Source: Anthonomus grandis grandis (lineage: Eukaryota; Arthropoda; Insecta; Coleoptera; Curculionidae). Taken from it: 64,000 nt of DNA. Below are positions 27,891-40,800 of this stretch, in pieces. A model generated the notes under the pieces. It did not search any database, was not told the origin of the DNA, and saw nothing but the letters and a program-made list of their open reading frames with translations. The stretch covers positions 10,642,698 through 10,706,697 of the forward strand of contig NC_065564.1 of assembly GCF_022605725.1 (NCBI RefSeq), given 5' to 3'. The position numbers and the translations under genes were made by a program. The first letter of the stretch is position 1, and every line of letters begins with the position of its first letter.

Positions 27891-29872
27891 TCTATTTTCT
27901 TAACCCTGGTTATGTCCAAAACCTAAAAAGGATCATTTGAGTCATCTTGTATAATCTAAATATTAATTTTAAAATAAATTTGAATCATAGATAACCGTAG
28001 TTGAGTATTTTTTTGAAACACAATACATCAAAATATTATAAAAAATTATTTAGGGTTAAACAAATTATATCTAAAAACTAAATTGAAATCATATCGGAAC
28101 AATAGCTATAGGTAATAGTAATCGATTTTCTTTATTCTGGTTATGTCCAAAACTTAAAAAGGATCATTTGAGTTATCTTGTATAACCTAAATATTATTTT
28201 AAAATATATGTGAATAATTGATGACCGTAATAGTGAGATATGACTATTTTTTTAAAACACAATACATCAAACTAATTTTAAAAATCATTTAGGGATTATC
28301 AAATTATATCTAAAAATTAAATTAAAATGAAATCGGAACAATCGCCAACGCTATTAGTTATTATATTTTCTTAATTCTTGTTGTGTTCAAACCGTAAAAA
28401 CATCATTTGGCTATCTTGTATTTGCGAAATAGTAAATTTAATTTATATTCGAATAATAGATAACACTAATAGTGTGAAATATGCTCATTTTTTTAAAAAA
28501 TAATTCAACAGAAAAATTTTAAAAATAATTTACAGTACATCAAATGAACCTCAAAAATTAATTTGGAATCAAAACGGACAATGCTATAATGATTAATCGT
28601 TCTTTTTTCTTTATCCTGGTTATGTCCAAAACACAAAAAGGATCATTTGAGTCATCTTGTATAACCTAAATAATAATTTTAAATTATATTTGCATAATAG
28701 ATAACCGTAAATGAGTGAGATATGACTATTTTATTTAAAAACAATACATTAAAATATTTTTAAAAATCATTTAGGGTTAATCAAATTATATCTAAAAATT
28801 AAATTAAAATTAAATCGGAACAATCGTTAACGCTATTAGTTGTTATATTTTCTTAATTCTTGTTGTGTTCAAACCGTAAAAAACATCATTTGGCCATCTT
28901 GTATGTGCAAAATAGTAAATTTAAATTATATTCGAATAATAGATAACAGTAATAGAGTGAGATATAATTATTTTATTAAAAAACAATTCATAAGAAAAAT
29001 TTTAAAAATAATTTACAGTACATCAAATGAACTTCAAAAATTAAATTGGAATTTAATCGGACAATGCTATAATGATTAATCGTTCTATTTTCTTAACCCT
29101 GGTTATGTCCAAAACTTAAAAAAGATCATTTGAGTCATCTTGTATAACGTAAATATTAATTTTAAATTATTTTTGAATAATTGATAACCGTAATAGTGAG
29201 ATATGACTATTTTCTTAAAACACAATACATCAAACTAATTTTAAAAATCATTTAGGGATTATAAAATTATATCTGAAAATTAAATCGGAACAATCGTTAA
29301 CGCTATTAGTTATTATATTTTCTTAATTCTTGTAGTGTTCAAACCGTAAAAAACATCATTTGGCTATTTTCTATGTGCAAAATAGTAAATTTAAATTATA
29401 TTCGAATAATAAGTAACAGTAATAGAGTGAGATATAATTATTTTATTAAAAAACAATTCATAGGAAAAATTTTAAAAATAATTTACAGTACATCAAATGA
29501 ACTTCAAAAATTAAATTGGAATCAAATCGGACAATACTATAATGATTAATCGGTCTATTTTCTTAACCCTGGTTATGTCCAAAACTTAAAAAGGATCATT
29601 TCAGTCATCTTGTATAACCTAAATATATATTTGAATAATAGATAACCGTAAATGCGCGAGATATGACTATTTTATTTACACAATACATCAAAATATTTTT
29701 AAAAATCATTTAGGGTTAATCAAATTATATCTAAAAATTAAATTAAAATTAAATCGGAACAATCGTTAACGCTATTAGTTATTATATTTTCTTAATTCTT
29801 GTTGTGTTCAAACCGTAAAAAACATCATTTGGCTATTTTGTATATGCGGAATAGTAAATTTTATTCGAATAA

Positions 29873-29979
29873 TAAGATATTATTATATGATAAGATTTAT
29901 TATTATATGATATTATTATTATATATATTATTATATTTATTATTATATGATATTATTATATGATAAGATATTATTATAT
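29873..29979. repeat. TA-rich microsatellite-like insertion in an A monomer
   Basis: About 107 bases made of TATTATATGATA-like steps interrupt an A monomer between TTTTATTCGAAT and AGTGAGATATAATT. They replace the usual AATAGATAACAGTAATAG. A 21-base word (GATATTATTATATGATAAG plus AT) occurs at 29876-29896 and again at 29949-29969. The middle contains ATTATTATATATATTATTAT. It is the only stretch in the window not derived from the monomer consensus. It may have grown by slippage from the local ATAATAGATAACAGTAAT, or have been inserted. Confidence 0.9.
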
Positions 29980-30329
29980 GAGTGAGATATAATTATTTTA
30001 TTAAAAAACAATTCATAAGAAAAATTTTAAAAATAATTTACAGTACATCAAATGAACTTCAAAAATTAAATTGGAATCAAATCGGACAATGCTATAATGA
30101 TTAATCGTTCTACTTTCTTAACCCTGGTTATGTCCAAAACTTAAAAAGGATCATTTGAGTCATCTTGTATAACGTAAATATTAATTTTAAATTATATTTG
30201 AATAATAGATAATCGTAAATGCGTGAAATATGACTATTTTATTTAAACACAATACATCAAAATATTTTAAAAAATCATTTAGGGTTAATCAAATTATATC
30301 TAAAAATTGAAATAAAATTAAATCGGAAC

Positions 30330-31715
30330 AATCGCCAACGCTATTAGTTATTATATTTTCTTAATTGTTGTTGTGTTCAAACCGTAAAAACATCCTTTGG
30401 CTATCTTGTATATGAGAAATAGTAAATTTAATTTATATTCGAATAATAGATAACAGTAATAGTGTGAGATATGATCATTTTTTTAAAAAACAATTCATCA
30501 GAAAAATTTTAAAAATAATTTACAGAACAACAAATGAACTTCAAAAATTAAATTGAAATCAAATCGTACAATGCTATAATGATTAATCGTTCTATTTTCT
30601 TAACACTGGTTATGTCCAAAACTTAAAAAGGATCATTTGAGTCATCTTGTATAACCTAAATATTAATTTTAAAATAAATTTGATTCATAGATAACCGTAA
30701 TTGAGTAAGATATGACTATTTTCTTGAAACACAATACATCAAAATATTTTAAAAAATTATTTAGGGTTAAACAAATTATATCTATAAATTAAATTGAAAT
30801 CATATCGGAACAATAGCTATAGGTAATAGTAATCGATTTTCTTTATTCTGATTATGTCCAAAACTTAAAAAGGATCATATGAGTCATCTTGTATAACCTA
30901 AATACTATTTTAAATTATATGTAAATAATTGATGACCGTAATAGTGAGATATGACTATTTTTTTAAAACACAATACATCAAACTAATTTTAAAAATCATT
31001 TAGGGATTATCAAATTATATCTAAAAATTAAATTAGAATTAAATCGGAACAATCGTTAACGCTATTAGTTATTATATTATCTTAATCCTTGTTGTGTTCA
31101 AACCGTAAAAAACATCATTTGGCTATCTTGTATATGCGAAATAGTAAATTTAATTTATATTCGAATAATAGATAACAGTAATAGAGTGAGAAATGATTAT
31201 TTTTCGAAATAACAATTCATCAGAAAAATTTTTAAAATAATTAACAGTACATCAAATGAACCTCAGAAATTAATTTGGAATGAAATCGGACAATGCTATA
31301 ATGATTAATCGTTTTATTTTCTTAACCCTGGTTATGTCCAAAACTTAAAAAGGATCATTTAAGTCATCTTGTATAAGCTAAATATTAATTTTAAAATAAA
31401 TTTGAATAATAGATAACCGTAGTTGAGTATTTTTTTGAAACACAATACATCAAAATATTTAAAAAAATTATTTAGGGTTAAACAAATTATCTCTAAAAAT
31501 TAAATTGAAATCATATCGGAACAATAGCTATAGGTAATAGTAATCGATTTTCTTTATTCTGGTTATGTCCAAAACTTAAAAAGGATCATTTGAGTCATCT
31601 TGTATAACCTAAATATTATTTTAAATTATATTTGAATAATTGATAACCGTAATAGTGAGATATGACTATTTATTTTGAAACACAATACATCAAACTAATT
31701 TTAAAAATCATTTAG
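30330..31715 (+). repeat. 1.39 kb duplication, copy 1 (offset exactly 6000 bp)
   Basis: Matches 36330-37715 with no net indel over about 1385 bases. Shared marks: TTAATTGTTGTTGTGTTC, ACAGAACAACAAATGAAC, AATCGTACAATGC, GATTCATAGATAACC, TATTATCTTAATCC, TTTTTCGAAATAACA and ATTTAAGTCATC. About six substitutions were noticed, for example AACATCCTTTGG against AACATTCTTTGG and CTTTATTCTGATTATG against CTTCATTCTGGTTATG. The TTCGAAATAACA monomer also occurs near 23735, an older relative. Confidence 0.93.
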
Positions 31716-33194
31716 GGTTAATCAAATTATATCTAAAAATTGAAATAAAATTAAAACGGAACAATCGCCAACGCTATTAGTTATTATATTTTCTTAATTG
31801 TTGTTGTGTTCAAACCGTAAAAACATCCTTTGGCTATCTTGTATATGAGAAATAGTAAATTTAATTTATATTCGAATAATAGATAACAGTAATAGTGTGA
31901 GATATGATCATTTTTTTAAAAAACAATTCATCAGAAAAATTTTAAAAATAATTTACAGTACAACAAATGAACTTCAAAAATTAAATTGAAATCAAATCGT
32001 ACAATGCTATAATGATTAATCGTTCTATTTTCTTAACACTGGTTATGTCCAAAACTTAAAAAGGATCATTTCAGTCATCTTGTATAACCTAAATATATAT
32101 TTGAATAATAGATAACCGTAAATGCGCGAGATATGACTATTTTATTTACACAATACATCAAAATATTTTTAAAAATCATTTAGGGTTAATCAAATTATAT
32201 CTAAAAATTAAATTAAAATTAGATCGGAACAATCGTTAACGTTATTAGTTATTATATTTTCTTAATTCTTGTTGTGTTCAAACCGTAAAAAACATCATTT
32301 GGCTATTTTGTATATGCGAAATAGTAAATTTAAATTATATTCGAATAATAGATAACAGTAATAGAGTGAGATATAATTATTTTATTAAAAAACAATTCAT
32401 ACGAAAAAATTTAAAAATAATTTACAGTACATCAAATGAACTTCAAAAATTAAATTGGAATCAAATCGGACAATACTATAATGATTAATCGGTCTATTTT
32501 CTTAACCCTGGTTATGTCCAAAACTTAAAAAGGATCATTTCAGTCATCTTGGATAACCTAAATATATATTTGAATAATAGATAACCGTAAATGCGCGAGA
32601 TATGACTATTTTATTTACACAATACATCAAAATATTTTTAAAAATCATTTAGGGTTAATCAAATTATATCTAAAAATTAAATTAAAATTAAATCGGAACA
32701 ATCGTTAATGCTATTAGTTATTATATTTTCTTAATTCTTGTTGTGTTCAAACCGTAAAAAACATCATTTGGCTATTTTGTATATGCGCTAATAGATAACA
32801 TTAATAGAGTGAGATAAAATTATTTTATTAAAAAACAATTCATAAGAAAAATTTTAAAAATAATTTACAGTACATCAAATGAACTTCAAAAATTAAATTG
32901 GAATCAAATCGGATAATACTATAATGATTAATTGGTCTATTTTCTTTATCCTGGTTATATCCAAAACGCAAAAAGGATCATTTGAGTCATCTTGTATAAC
33001 CTAAATAATAATTTTAAATTATATTTGCATAATAGATAACCGTAAATGAGTGAGATATGACTATTTTATTTAAAAACAATAAATCAAAATATTTTTAAAA
33101 ATCATTTAGGGATTATCAAATTATATCTAAAAATTAAATTAGAATTAAATCGGAACAATCGTTAACGCTATTAGTTATTATATTTTCTTAATTC

Positions 33195-33265
33195 TTGTTG
33201 TGTTCAAACCGTAAAAAACATCATTTGGCTATTTTGTATATGCGAAATAGTAAAAAGGATCATTT
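33195..33265 (+). repeat. A-to-B deletion joint
   Basis: The A monomer stops after TGCGAAATAGTAAA and runs directly into AAGGATCATTTGAGTC, the start of a B monomer. About 190 bases are lost. The joint shares the word TAAAAAGG with the B head, so end joining or exchange at a short match is likely. Just upstream, near 32785, another A monomer lacks about 26 bases (TATATGCGCTAATAGATAAC). Confidence 0.85.
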
Positions 33266-35164
33266 GAGTCATCTTGTATAACCTAAATATTAGTTTTAAA
33301 ATAAATTTGAATCATAGATAACCGTAATTGAGTAAGATATGACTATTTTTTTGAAACACAATACATCAAAATATTATAAAAAATTATTTAGGGTTAAACA
33401 AATTATATCTAAAAATTAAATTAAAATCATATCGGAACAATAGCTATAGGTAATAGTAGTCGATTTTCTTTATTCTGGTTATGTCTAAAACTTAAAAAGG
33501 ATTATTTAAATCATCTTGTATAACCTAAATATTAATTTTAAATTATATTTGAATAATTGATAACCGTAAATGAGTGAGATATGACTATTTTATTAAACAC
33601 AATACATCAAACTAATTTTAAAAATCATTTAGGGATTATCAAATTATATCTAAAAATTAAATTAAAATTAAATCGGAGCATTCGTTAACGCTATTAGTTA
33701 TTATATTTTCTTAATTCTTGTTGTGTCCAAACCGTAAAAAACATCCTTTGGCTATCTTGTATATGCGAAATATTAAATTTAATTTATATTCGAATAACAG
33801 ATAACAGTAATAGTGTGAGATATGATTATTTTGTGAAAAAAGAATTCATCAGAAAAATTTTAAAAATAATTTACAGTACATCAAATAAATTTCAAAAATT
33901 AAATTGGAAACAAATCGGACAACGCTATAATGATTAATCGTTCTATTTTCTTAACTCTAGTTATGTCCAAAACTTAAAAAGGATCATTTGAGTGATCTTG
34001 TATAACCTAAATATTAATTTTAAAATAAATTTCATTAATAGATAACCGTAATTGAGTAAGATATGACTATTTTTTTGAAACACAATACATCAAAATATTT
34101 AAAAAAATTATTTAGGGTTAAACAAATTATATCTAAAAACTAAATTGAAATCATATCGGAACAATAGCTATAGGTAATAGTAATCGATTTTCTTTATTCT
34201 GGTTATGTCCAAAACTTAAAAAGGATCATTTGAGTCATCTTGTATAACCTAAATATTAGTTTTAAAATAAATTTGAATCATAGATAACCGTAATTGAGTA
34301 AGATATGACTATTTTTTTGAAACACAATACATCAAAATATTATAAAAAATTATTTAGGGTTAAACAAATTATATCTAAGAACTAAATTGAAATCATATCG
34401 GAACAATAGCTATAGATAATAGTAATCGATTTTCTTTATTCTGGTTATGTCCAAAACTTAAAAAGGATCATTTGAGTTATCTTGTATAACCTAAATATTA
34501 TTTTAAATTATATGTGAATAATTGATGACCGTAATAGTGAGATATGACTATTTTTTTAAAACACAATACATCAAACTAATTTTAAAAATCATTTAGGGAT
34601 TATCAAATTATATCTAAAAATTAAATTAAAATTAAATCGGAACAATCGCCAACGCTATTAGTTATTATATTTTCTTAATTCTTGTTGGGTTCAAACCGTA
34701 AAAACATCATTTGGCTATCTTGTATATGCGAAATAGTAAATTTAATTTATATTCGAATAATAGATAACACTAATAGTGTGAAATATGCTCATTTTTTTAA
34801 AAAATAATTCAACAGCAAAATTTTAAAAATAATTTACAGTACATCAAATGAACCTCAAAAATTAATTTGGAATCAAATCGGACAATGCTATAATGATTAA
34901 TCGTTCTACTTTCTTAACCCTGGTTATGTCCAAAACTTAAAAAGGATCATTTGAGTCATCTTGTATAACGTAAATATTAATTTTAAATTATATTTGAATA
35001 ATAGATAATCGTAAATGCGTGAAATATGACTATTTTATTTAAACACAATACATCAAAATATTTTAAAAAATCATTTAGGGTTAATCAAATTATATCTAAA
35101 AATTGAAATAAAATTAAATCGGAACAATCGCCAACGCTATTAGTTATTATATTTTCTTAATTGT

Positions 35165-35890
35165 TGTTGTGTTCAAACCGTAAAAACATTCTTTGGCTAT
35201 CTTGTATATGAGAAATAGTAAATTTAATTTATATTCGAATAATAGATAAGAGTAATAGAGTGAGATATGACTATTTTCTTAAAACACAATACATCAAACT
35301 AATTTTAAAAATCATTTAGGGTTAATCAAATAATATCTAACAATTGAAATAAAATTAAATCGGAACAATTGCCAACGCTATTAGTTATTATATTTTCTTA
35401 ATTCATGTTGTGTTCAAATCGTAAAAACATCATTTGAGTGATCTTGTAGAACTTAAATATTAATTTTAAATTATATTTAAATAATTGATAACCGTAATTG
35501 AGTGAGATATGACTATTTTCTTAAAACACAATACATCAAACTAATTTTAAAAATCATTTAGGGTAATCAAATTATATCTAAAAATTGAAATAAAATTAAA
35601 TCGGAACAATTGCCAACGCTATTAGTTATTATATTTTCTTAATTCATGTTGTGTTCAAATCGTAAAAACATCATTTGGCTATATTGTATATGCCAAATAG
35701 TAAATTTAATTTATATTCGAATAATAGATAACAGTAATAGAGTGAGATATGACTATTTTCTTAAAACACAATACATCAAACTAATTTTAAAAATCATTTA
35801 GGGTTAATCAAATAATATCTAACAATTGAATTAAAATTACATCGGAACAATCACCAAAGCTATTAGTTATTACATTTTCTTAACTCTGAT
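35165..35890 (+). repeat. A/C chimeric monomers in tandem
   Basis: At about 35165-35400 and 35645-35885 an A head (TTGTGTTCAAACCG, then TATTCGAATAATAGATAA) switches at AGAGTGAGATATGACTATTT into a C core and tail (AAACACAATACATCAAACTA, GCTATTAGTTATTATATT). The monomer between them is mostly C, with an A-like start (GTGTTCAAATCGTAAAAACA). Here the array repeats with a one-monomer period instead of two or three. Equivalent chimeras lie at 42425-42620 and in tandem at about 50450-50930. Confidence 0.85.
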
Positions 35891-36329
35891 TGTGTTCAAA
35901 CCGTAAAAAACATCATTTGGCTATCTTGTATATGCGAAATAGTAAATTTAATTTATATTCGAATAATAGATAACAGTAATAGAGTGAGATATGATTATTT
36001 AATTAAAAAACAATTCATCAGAAAAATTTTAAAAATAATTTACAGTACATCAAATGAACTTCAAAAATTAGATTGGAATTAAATCGGACAATGCTATAAT
36101 GATTAATCGTTCTATTTTTTTAACCCTGGTTATGTCCATAACTTAAAAAGGATCATTTGAGTCATCTTGTATAACCTAAATATTATTTTAAATTATATTT
36201 GAATAATTGATAACCGTAATAGTGAGATATGACTATTTATTTTGAAACACAATACATCAAACTAATTTTAAAAATCATTTAGGGATTATCAAATTATATC
36301 TAAAAATTAAATTAAAATTAAATTGGAAC

Positions 36330-37715
36330 AATCGCCAACGCTATTAGTTATTATATTTTCTTAATTGTTGTTGTGTTCAAACCGTAAAAACATTCTTTGG
36401 CTATCTTGTATATGAGAAATAGTAAATTTAATTTATATTCGAATAATAGATAACAGTAATAGTGTGAGATATGATCATTTTTTTAAAAAACAATTCATCA
36501 GAAAAATTTTAAAAATAATTTACAGAACAACAAATGAACTTCAAAAATTAAATTGAAATCAAATCGTACAATGCTATAATGATTAATCGTTCTATTTTCT
36601 TAACACTGGTTATGTCCAAAACTTAAAAAGGATCATTTGAGTCATCTTGTATAACCTAAATATTAATTTTAAAATAAATTTGATTCATAGATAACCGTAA
36701 TTGAGTAAGATATGACTATTTTTTTGAAACACAATACATCAAAATATTTTAAAAAATTATTTAGGGTTAAACAAATTATATCTATAAATTAAATTGAAAT
36801 CATATGGGAACAATAGCTATAGGTAATAGTAATCGATTTTCTTCATTCTGGTTATGTCCAAAACTTAAAAAGGATCATATGAGTCATCTTGTATAACCTA
36901 AATACTATTTTAAATTATATGTAAATAATTGATGACCGTAATAGTGAGATATGACTATTTTTTTAAAACACAATACATCAAACTAATTTTAAAAATCATT
37001 TAGGGATTATCAAATTATATCTAAAAATTAAATTAGAATTAAATCGGAACAATCGTTAACGCTATTAGTTATTATATTATCTTAATCCTTGTTGTGTTCA
37101 AACCGTAAAAAACATCATTTGGCTATCTTGTATATGCGAAATAGTAAATTTAATTTATATTCGAATAATAGATAACAGTAATAGAGTGAGAAATGATTAT
37201 TTTTCGAAATAACATTTCATCAGAAAAATTTTTAAAATAATTTACAGTACATCAAATGAACCTCAGAAATTAATTTGGAATGAAATCGGACAATGCTATA
37301 ATGATTAATCGTTTTATTTTCTTAACCCTGGTTATGTCCAAAACTTAAAAAGGATCATTTAAGTCATCTTGTATAAGCTAAATATTAATTTTAAAATAAA
37401 TTTGAATAATAGATAACCGTAGTTGAGTATTTTTTTGAAACACAATACATCAAAATATTTAAAAAAATTATTTAGGGTTAAACAAATTATCTCTAAAAAT
37501 TAAATTGAAATCATATCGGAACAATAGCTATAGGTAATAGTAATCGATTTTCTTTATTCTGGTTATGTCCAAAACTTAAAAAGGATCATTTGAGTCATCT
37601 TGTATAACCTAAATATTATTTTAAATTATATTTGAATAATTGATAACCGTAATAGTGAGATATGACTATTTATTTTGAAACACAATACATCAAACTAATT
37701 TTAAAAATCATTTAG
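36330..37715 (+). repeat. 1.39 kb duplication, copy 2
   Basis: Twin of 30330-31715. After 37715 it continues with a C monomer reading TTTAGGGATTATC, while copy 1 continues TTTAGGGTTAATC into a partial third copy of its own start. The break falls in the C core at ATCATTTAGGG. Confidence 0.93.
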
Positions 37716-37800
37716 GGATTATCAAATTATATCTAAAAATTAAATTAAAATTAAATTGGAACAATCGTTAACACTATTAGTTATTATATTTTCTTAATTC

Positions 37801-40800
37801 TTGTTGTGTCCAAACCGCAAAAATCATCCTTTGGCTATCTTGTATATGCGAAATAGTAAATTTAAATTATATTCGAATAATAGATAACAGTAATAGAGTG
37901 AGAAATTTTAATTTTTTTTAAAATCAATTCATAAGAAAAATTTTAAAAATAATTTACAGTACATCAAATGAACTTCAAAAATTAAATTGGAATCAAATCG
38001 GACAATGCTATAATGATTAATCGTTCTATTTTCTTAACCCTGGTTATGTCCAAAACTTAAAAGGGATCATTTGAGTTATCTTGTATAACCTAAATATTAT
38101 TTTAAATTATATGTGAATAATTGATGACCGTAATAGTGAGATATGACTATTTTTTTAAAACACAATACATCAAACTAATTTTAAAAATCATTTAGGGATT
38201 ATCAAATTATATCTAAAAATTAAATTAAAATTAAATCGGAACAATCGCCAACGCTATTAGTTATTATATTTTCTTAATTCTTGTTGGGTTCAAACCGTAA
38301 AAACATCATTTGGCTATCTTGTATATGCGAAATAGTAAATTTAATTTATACTCGAATAATAGATAACAGTAATAGTGTGAAATATGATCATTTTTTTAAA
38401 AAACAATTCATCAGAAAATTTTTAAAAATAATTTACAATACATCAAATGAACTTCAAAAATTAATTTGGAATCAAATTGGACAATGCTATAATGATAAAT
38501 CATTCTATTTTCTTAACCCTGGTTATGTTCAAAACTTAAAAGGGATCATTTGAGTCATCTTGTATAACCTAAATATTAATTTAAAATTATATTTGAATAA
38601 TTGATAACCGTAATAGTGAGATATGACTATTTTCTTAAAACACAATACATCAAACTAATTTTAAAAATCATTTAGGGATTATCAAATTATATCTGAAAAT
38701 TAAATCGGAACAATCGTTAACGCTATTAGTTATTATATTTTCTTAATTCTTGTTGTGTTCAAACCGTAATAAACATCATTTGGCTATCTTCTATGTGCAA
38801 AATAGTAAATTTAAATTATATTCGAATAATAGATAACAGTAATAGAGTGAGACATAATTATTTTATTAAAAAACAATTCATAAGAAAAATTTTAAAAATA
38901 ATTTACAGTACATCAAATGAACTTCAAAAATTAAATTGGAATCAAATCGGACAATGCTATAATGATTAATCGTTCTATTTTCTTAACCCTGGTTATGTCC
39001 AAAACCTAAAAAGGATCATTTGAGTCATCTTGTATAATCTAAATATTAATTTTAAAATAAATTTGAATCATAGATAACCGTAGTTGAGTATTTTTTTGAA
39101 ACACAATACATCAAAATATTATAAAAAATTATTTAGGGTTAAACAAATTATATCTAAAAACTAAATTGAAATCATATCGGAACAATAGCTATAGGTAATA
39201 GTAATCGATTTTCTTTATTCTGGTTATGTCCAAAACTTAAAAAGGATCATTTGAGTTATCTTGTATAACCTAAATATTAATTTAAAATTATATTTGAATA
39301 ATTGATAACCGTAATAGTGAGATATGACTATTTTTTTTAAACACAATACATCAAAATATTTTAAAAAATAATTTGGGGTTAAACAAATTATATCTAAAAA
39401 TTAAATTAAAATTAAATCGGAACAATCGTTAACGCTATTAGTTATTATATTTTCTTAATTCTTGTTGTGTCCAAACCGTAAAAAACATCCTTTGGCTATC
39501 TTGTATATGCGAAATAGAAAATTTAAATTATATTCGAATAATAGATAACACTAATAGGGTGAGATATGCTAATTTTTTTAAAAAACAATTCAACAGAAAA
39601 ATTTTAAAAATAATTTACAGTACATCAAATGAACCTCAAAAATTAATTTGGAATCAAATCGGACAATTCTATAATGATTAATCGTTCTATTTTCTTTATC
39701 CTGGTTATGTCCAATACACAAAAAGGATTATTTGAGTCATCTTGTATAACCTAAATAATAATTTTAAATTATATTTGCATAATAGATAACCGTAAATGAG
39801 TGAGATATGACTATTTTATTTAAACACAATACATCAAAATATTTTTAAAAATCATTTAGGGTTAATCAAATTATATCTAAAAACTAAATTAAAATTAAAT
39901 CGGAACAATCGTTAACGCTATTAGTTATTATATTTTCTTAATTCTTGTTGTGTCCAAACCGTAAAAAACATCCTTTGGCTATCTTGTATATGCGAAATAG
40001 TAAATTTAATTTATACTCGAATAATAGATAACAGTAATAGTGTGAAATATGATCATTTTTTTAAAAAACAATTCATCAGAAAAATTTTAAAAATAATTTA
40101 CAATACATCAAATGAACTTCAAAAATTAATTTGGAATCAAATCGGACAATGCTATAATGATAAATCATTCTATTTTCTTAACCCTGGTTATGTCCAAAAC
40201 TTAAAAGGGATTATTTGAGTCATCTTGTATAACCTAAATAATAATTTTAAATTATATTTGCATAATTGATAACCGTAATAGTGAGATATGACTATTTTCT
40301 TAAAACACAATACATCAAACTAATTTTAAAAATCATTTAGGGATTATCAAATTATATCTGAAAATTAAATCGGAACAATCGTTAACGCTATTAGTTATTA
40401 TATTTTCTTAATTCTTGTTGTGTTCAAACCGCAAAAAAACATCATTTGGCTATCTTCTATGTGCAAAATAGTAAATTTAAATTATATTCGAATAATAGAT
40501 AACAGTAATAGAGTGAGATATAATTATTTTATTAAAAAACAATTCATAAGAAAAATTTTAAAAATAATTTACAGTACATCAAATGAACTTCAAAAATTAA
40601 ATTGGAATCAAATCGGACAATGCTATAATGATTAATCGTTCTATTTTCTTAACCCTGGTTATGTCCAAAACTTAAAAAGGATCATTTGAGTCATCTTGTA
40701 TAACGTAAATATTAATTTTAAATTATATTTGAATAATTGATAACCGTAATAGTGAGATATGACTATTTTCTTAAAACACAATACATCAAACTAATTTTAA

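Larger units (their letters stand above)
23571..30370 (+). repeat. Region 3: A-C dimer array with four-monomer repeats
   Basis: Monomer order is A, B, C, then A-C' and A-C2 dimers almost without B until 27.9 kb, one A-B-C, then A-C dimers again. Two tetramer repeats stand out: 24.3-26.2 kb (AAATATATATTTG marks at 24629 and 25581, 952 bp apart) and about 26.0-27.9 kb (953 bp apart, marked by CCTGGTGATGTCC at 26469 and 27423). C' monomers here carry CGCGAGATATGAC and TTTATTTACACAATAC. No gene, and no unique DNA except the TA-rich stretch at 29873-29979. Confidence 0.88.
30371..37800 (+). repeat. Region 4: A-B-C block repeated at 6000 bp, with chimeras
   Basis: Order: A-B-C, A-B-C, A-C', A-C', A-C2, broken A, B, C2, A, B, B, C, A, C2, A/C, C, A/C, A, C, then A-B-C twice. 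A B-B pair at about 33960-34440 is unusual. Bases 30330-31715 recur at 36330-37715. Bases 30085-30425 recur near 34884-35225, and part of 30300-30610 recurs at about 31730-32045. There is no gene or unique sequence. Confidence 0.87.

Noticed and set aside
29873..29979. Transposon or integrated element in the TA-rich tract
   Set aside because: No terminal inverted repeats, target-site duplication or coding content can be seen. The repeated 21-base word is part of the low-complexity pattern, so a simple-repeat call was kept.
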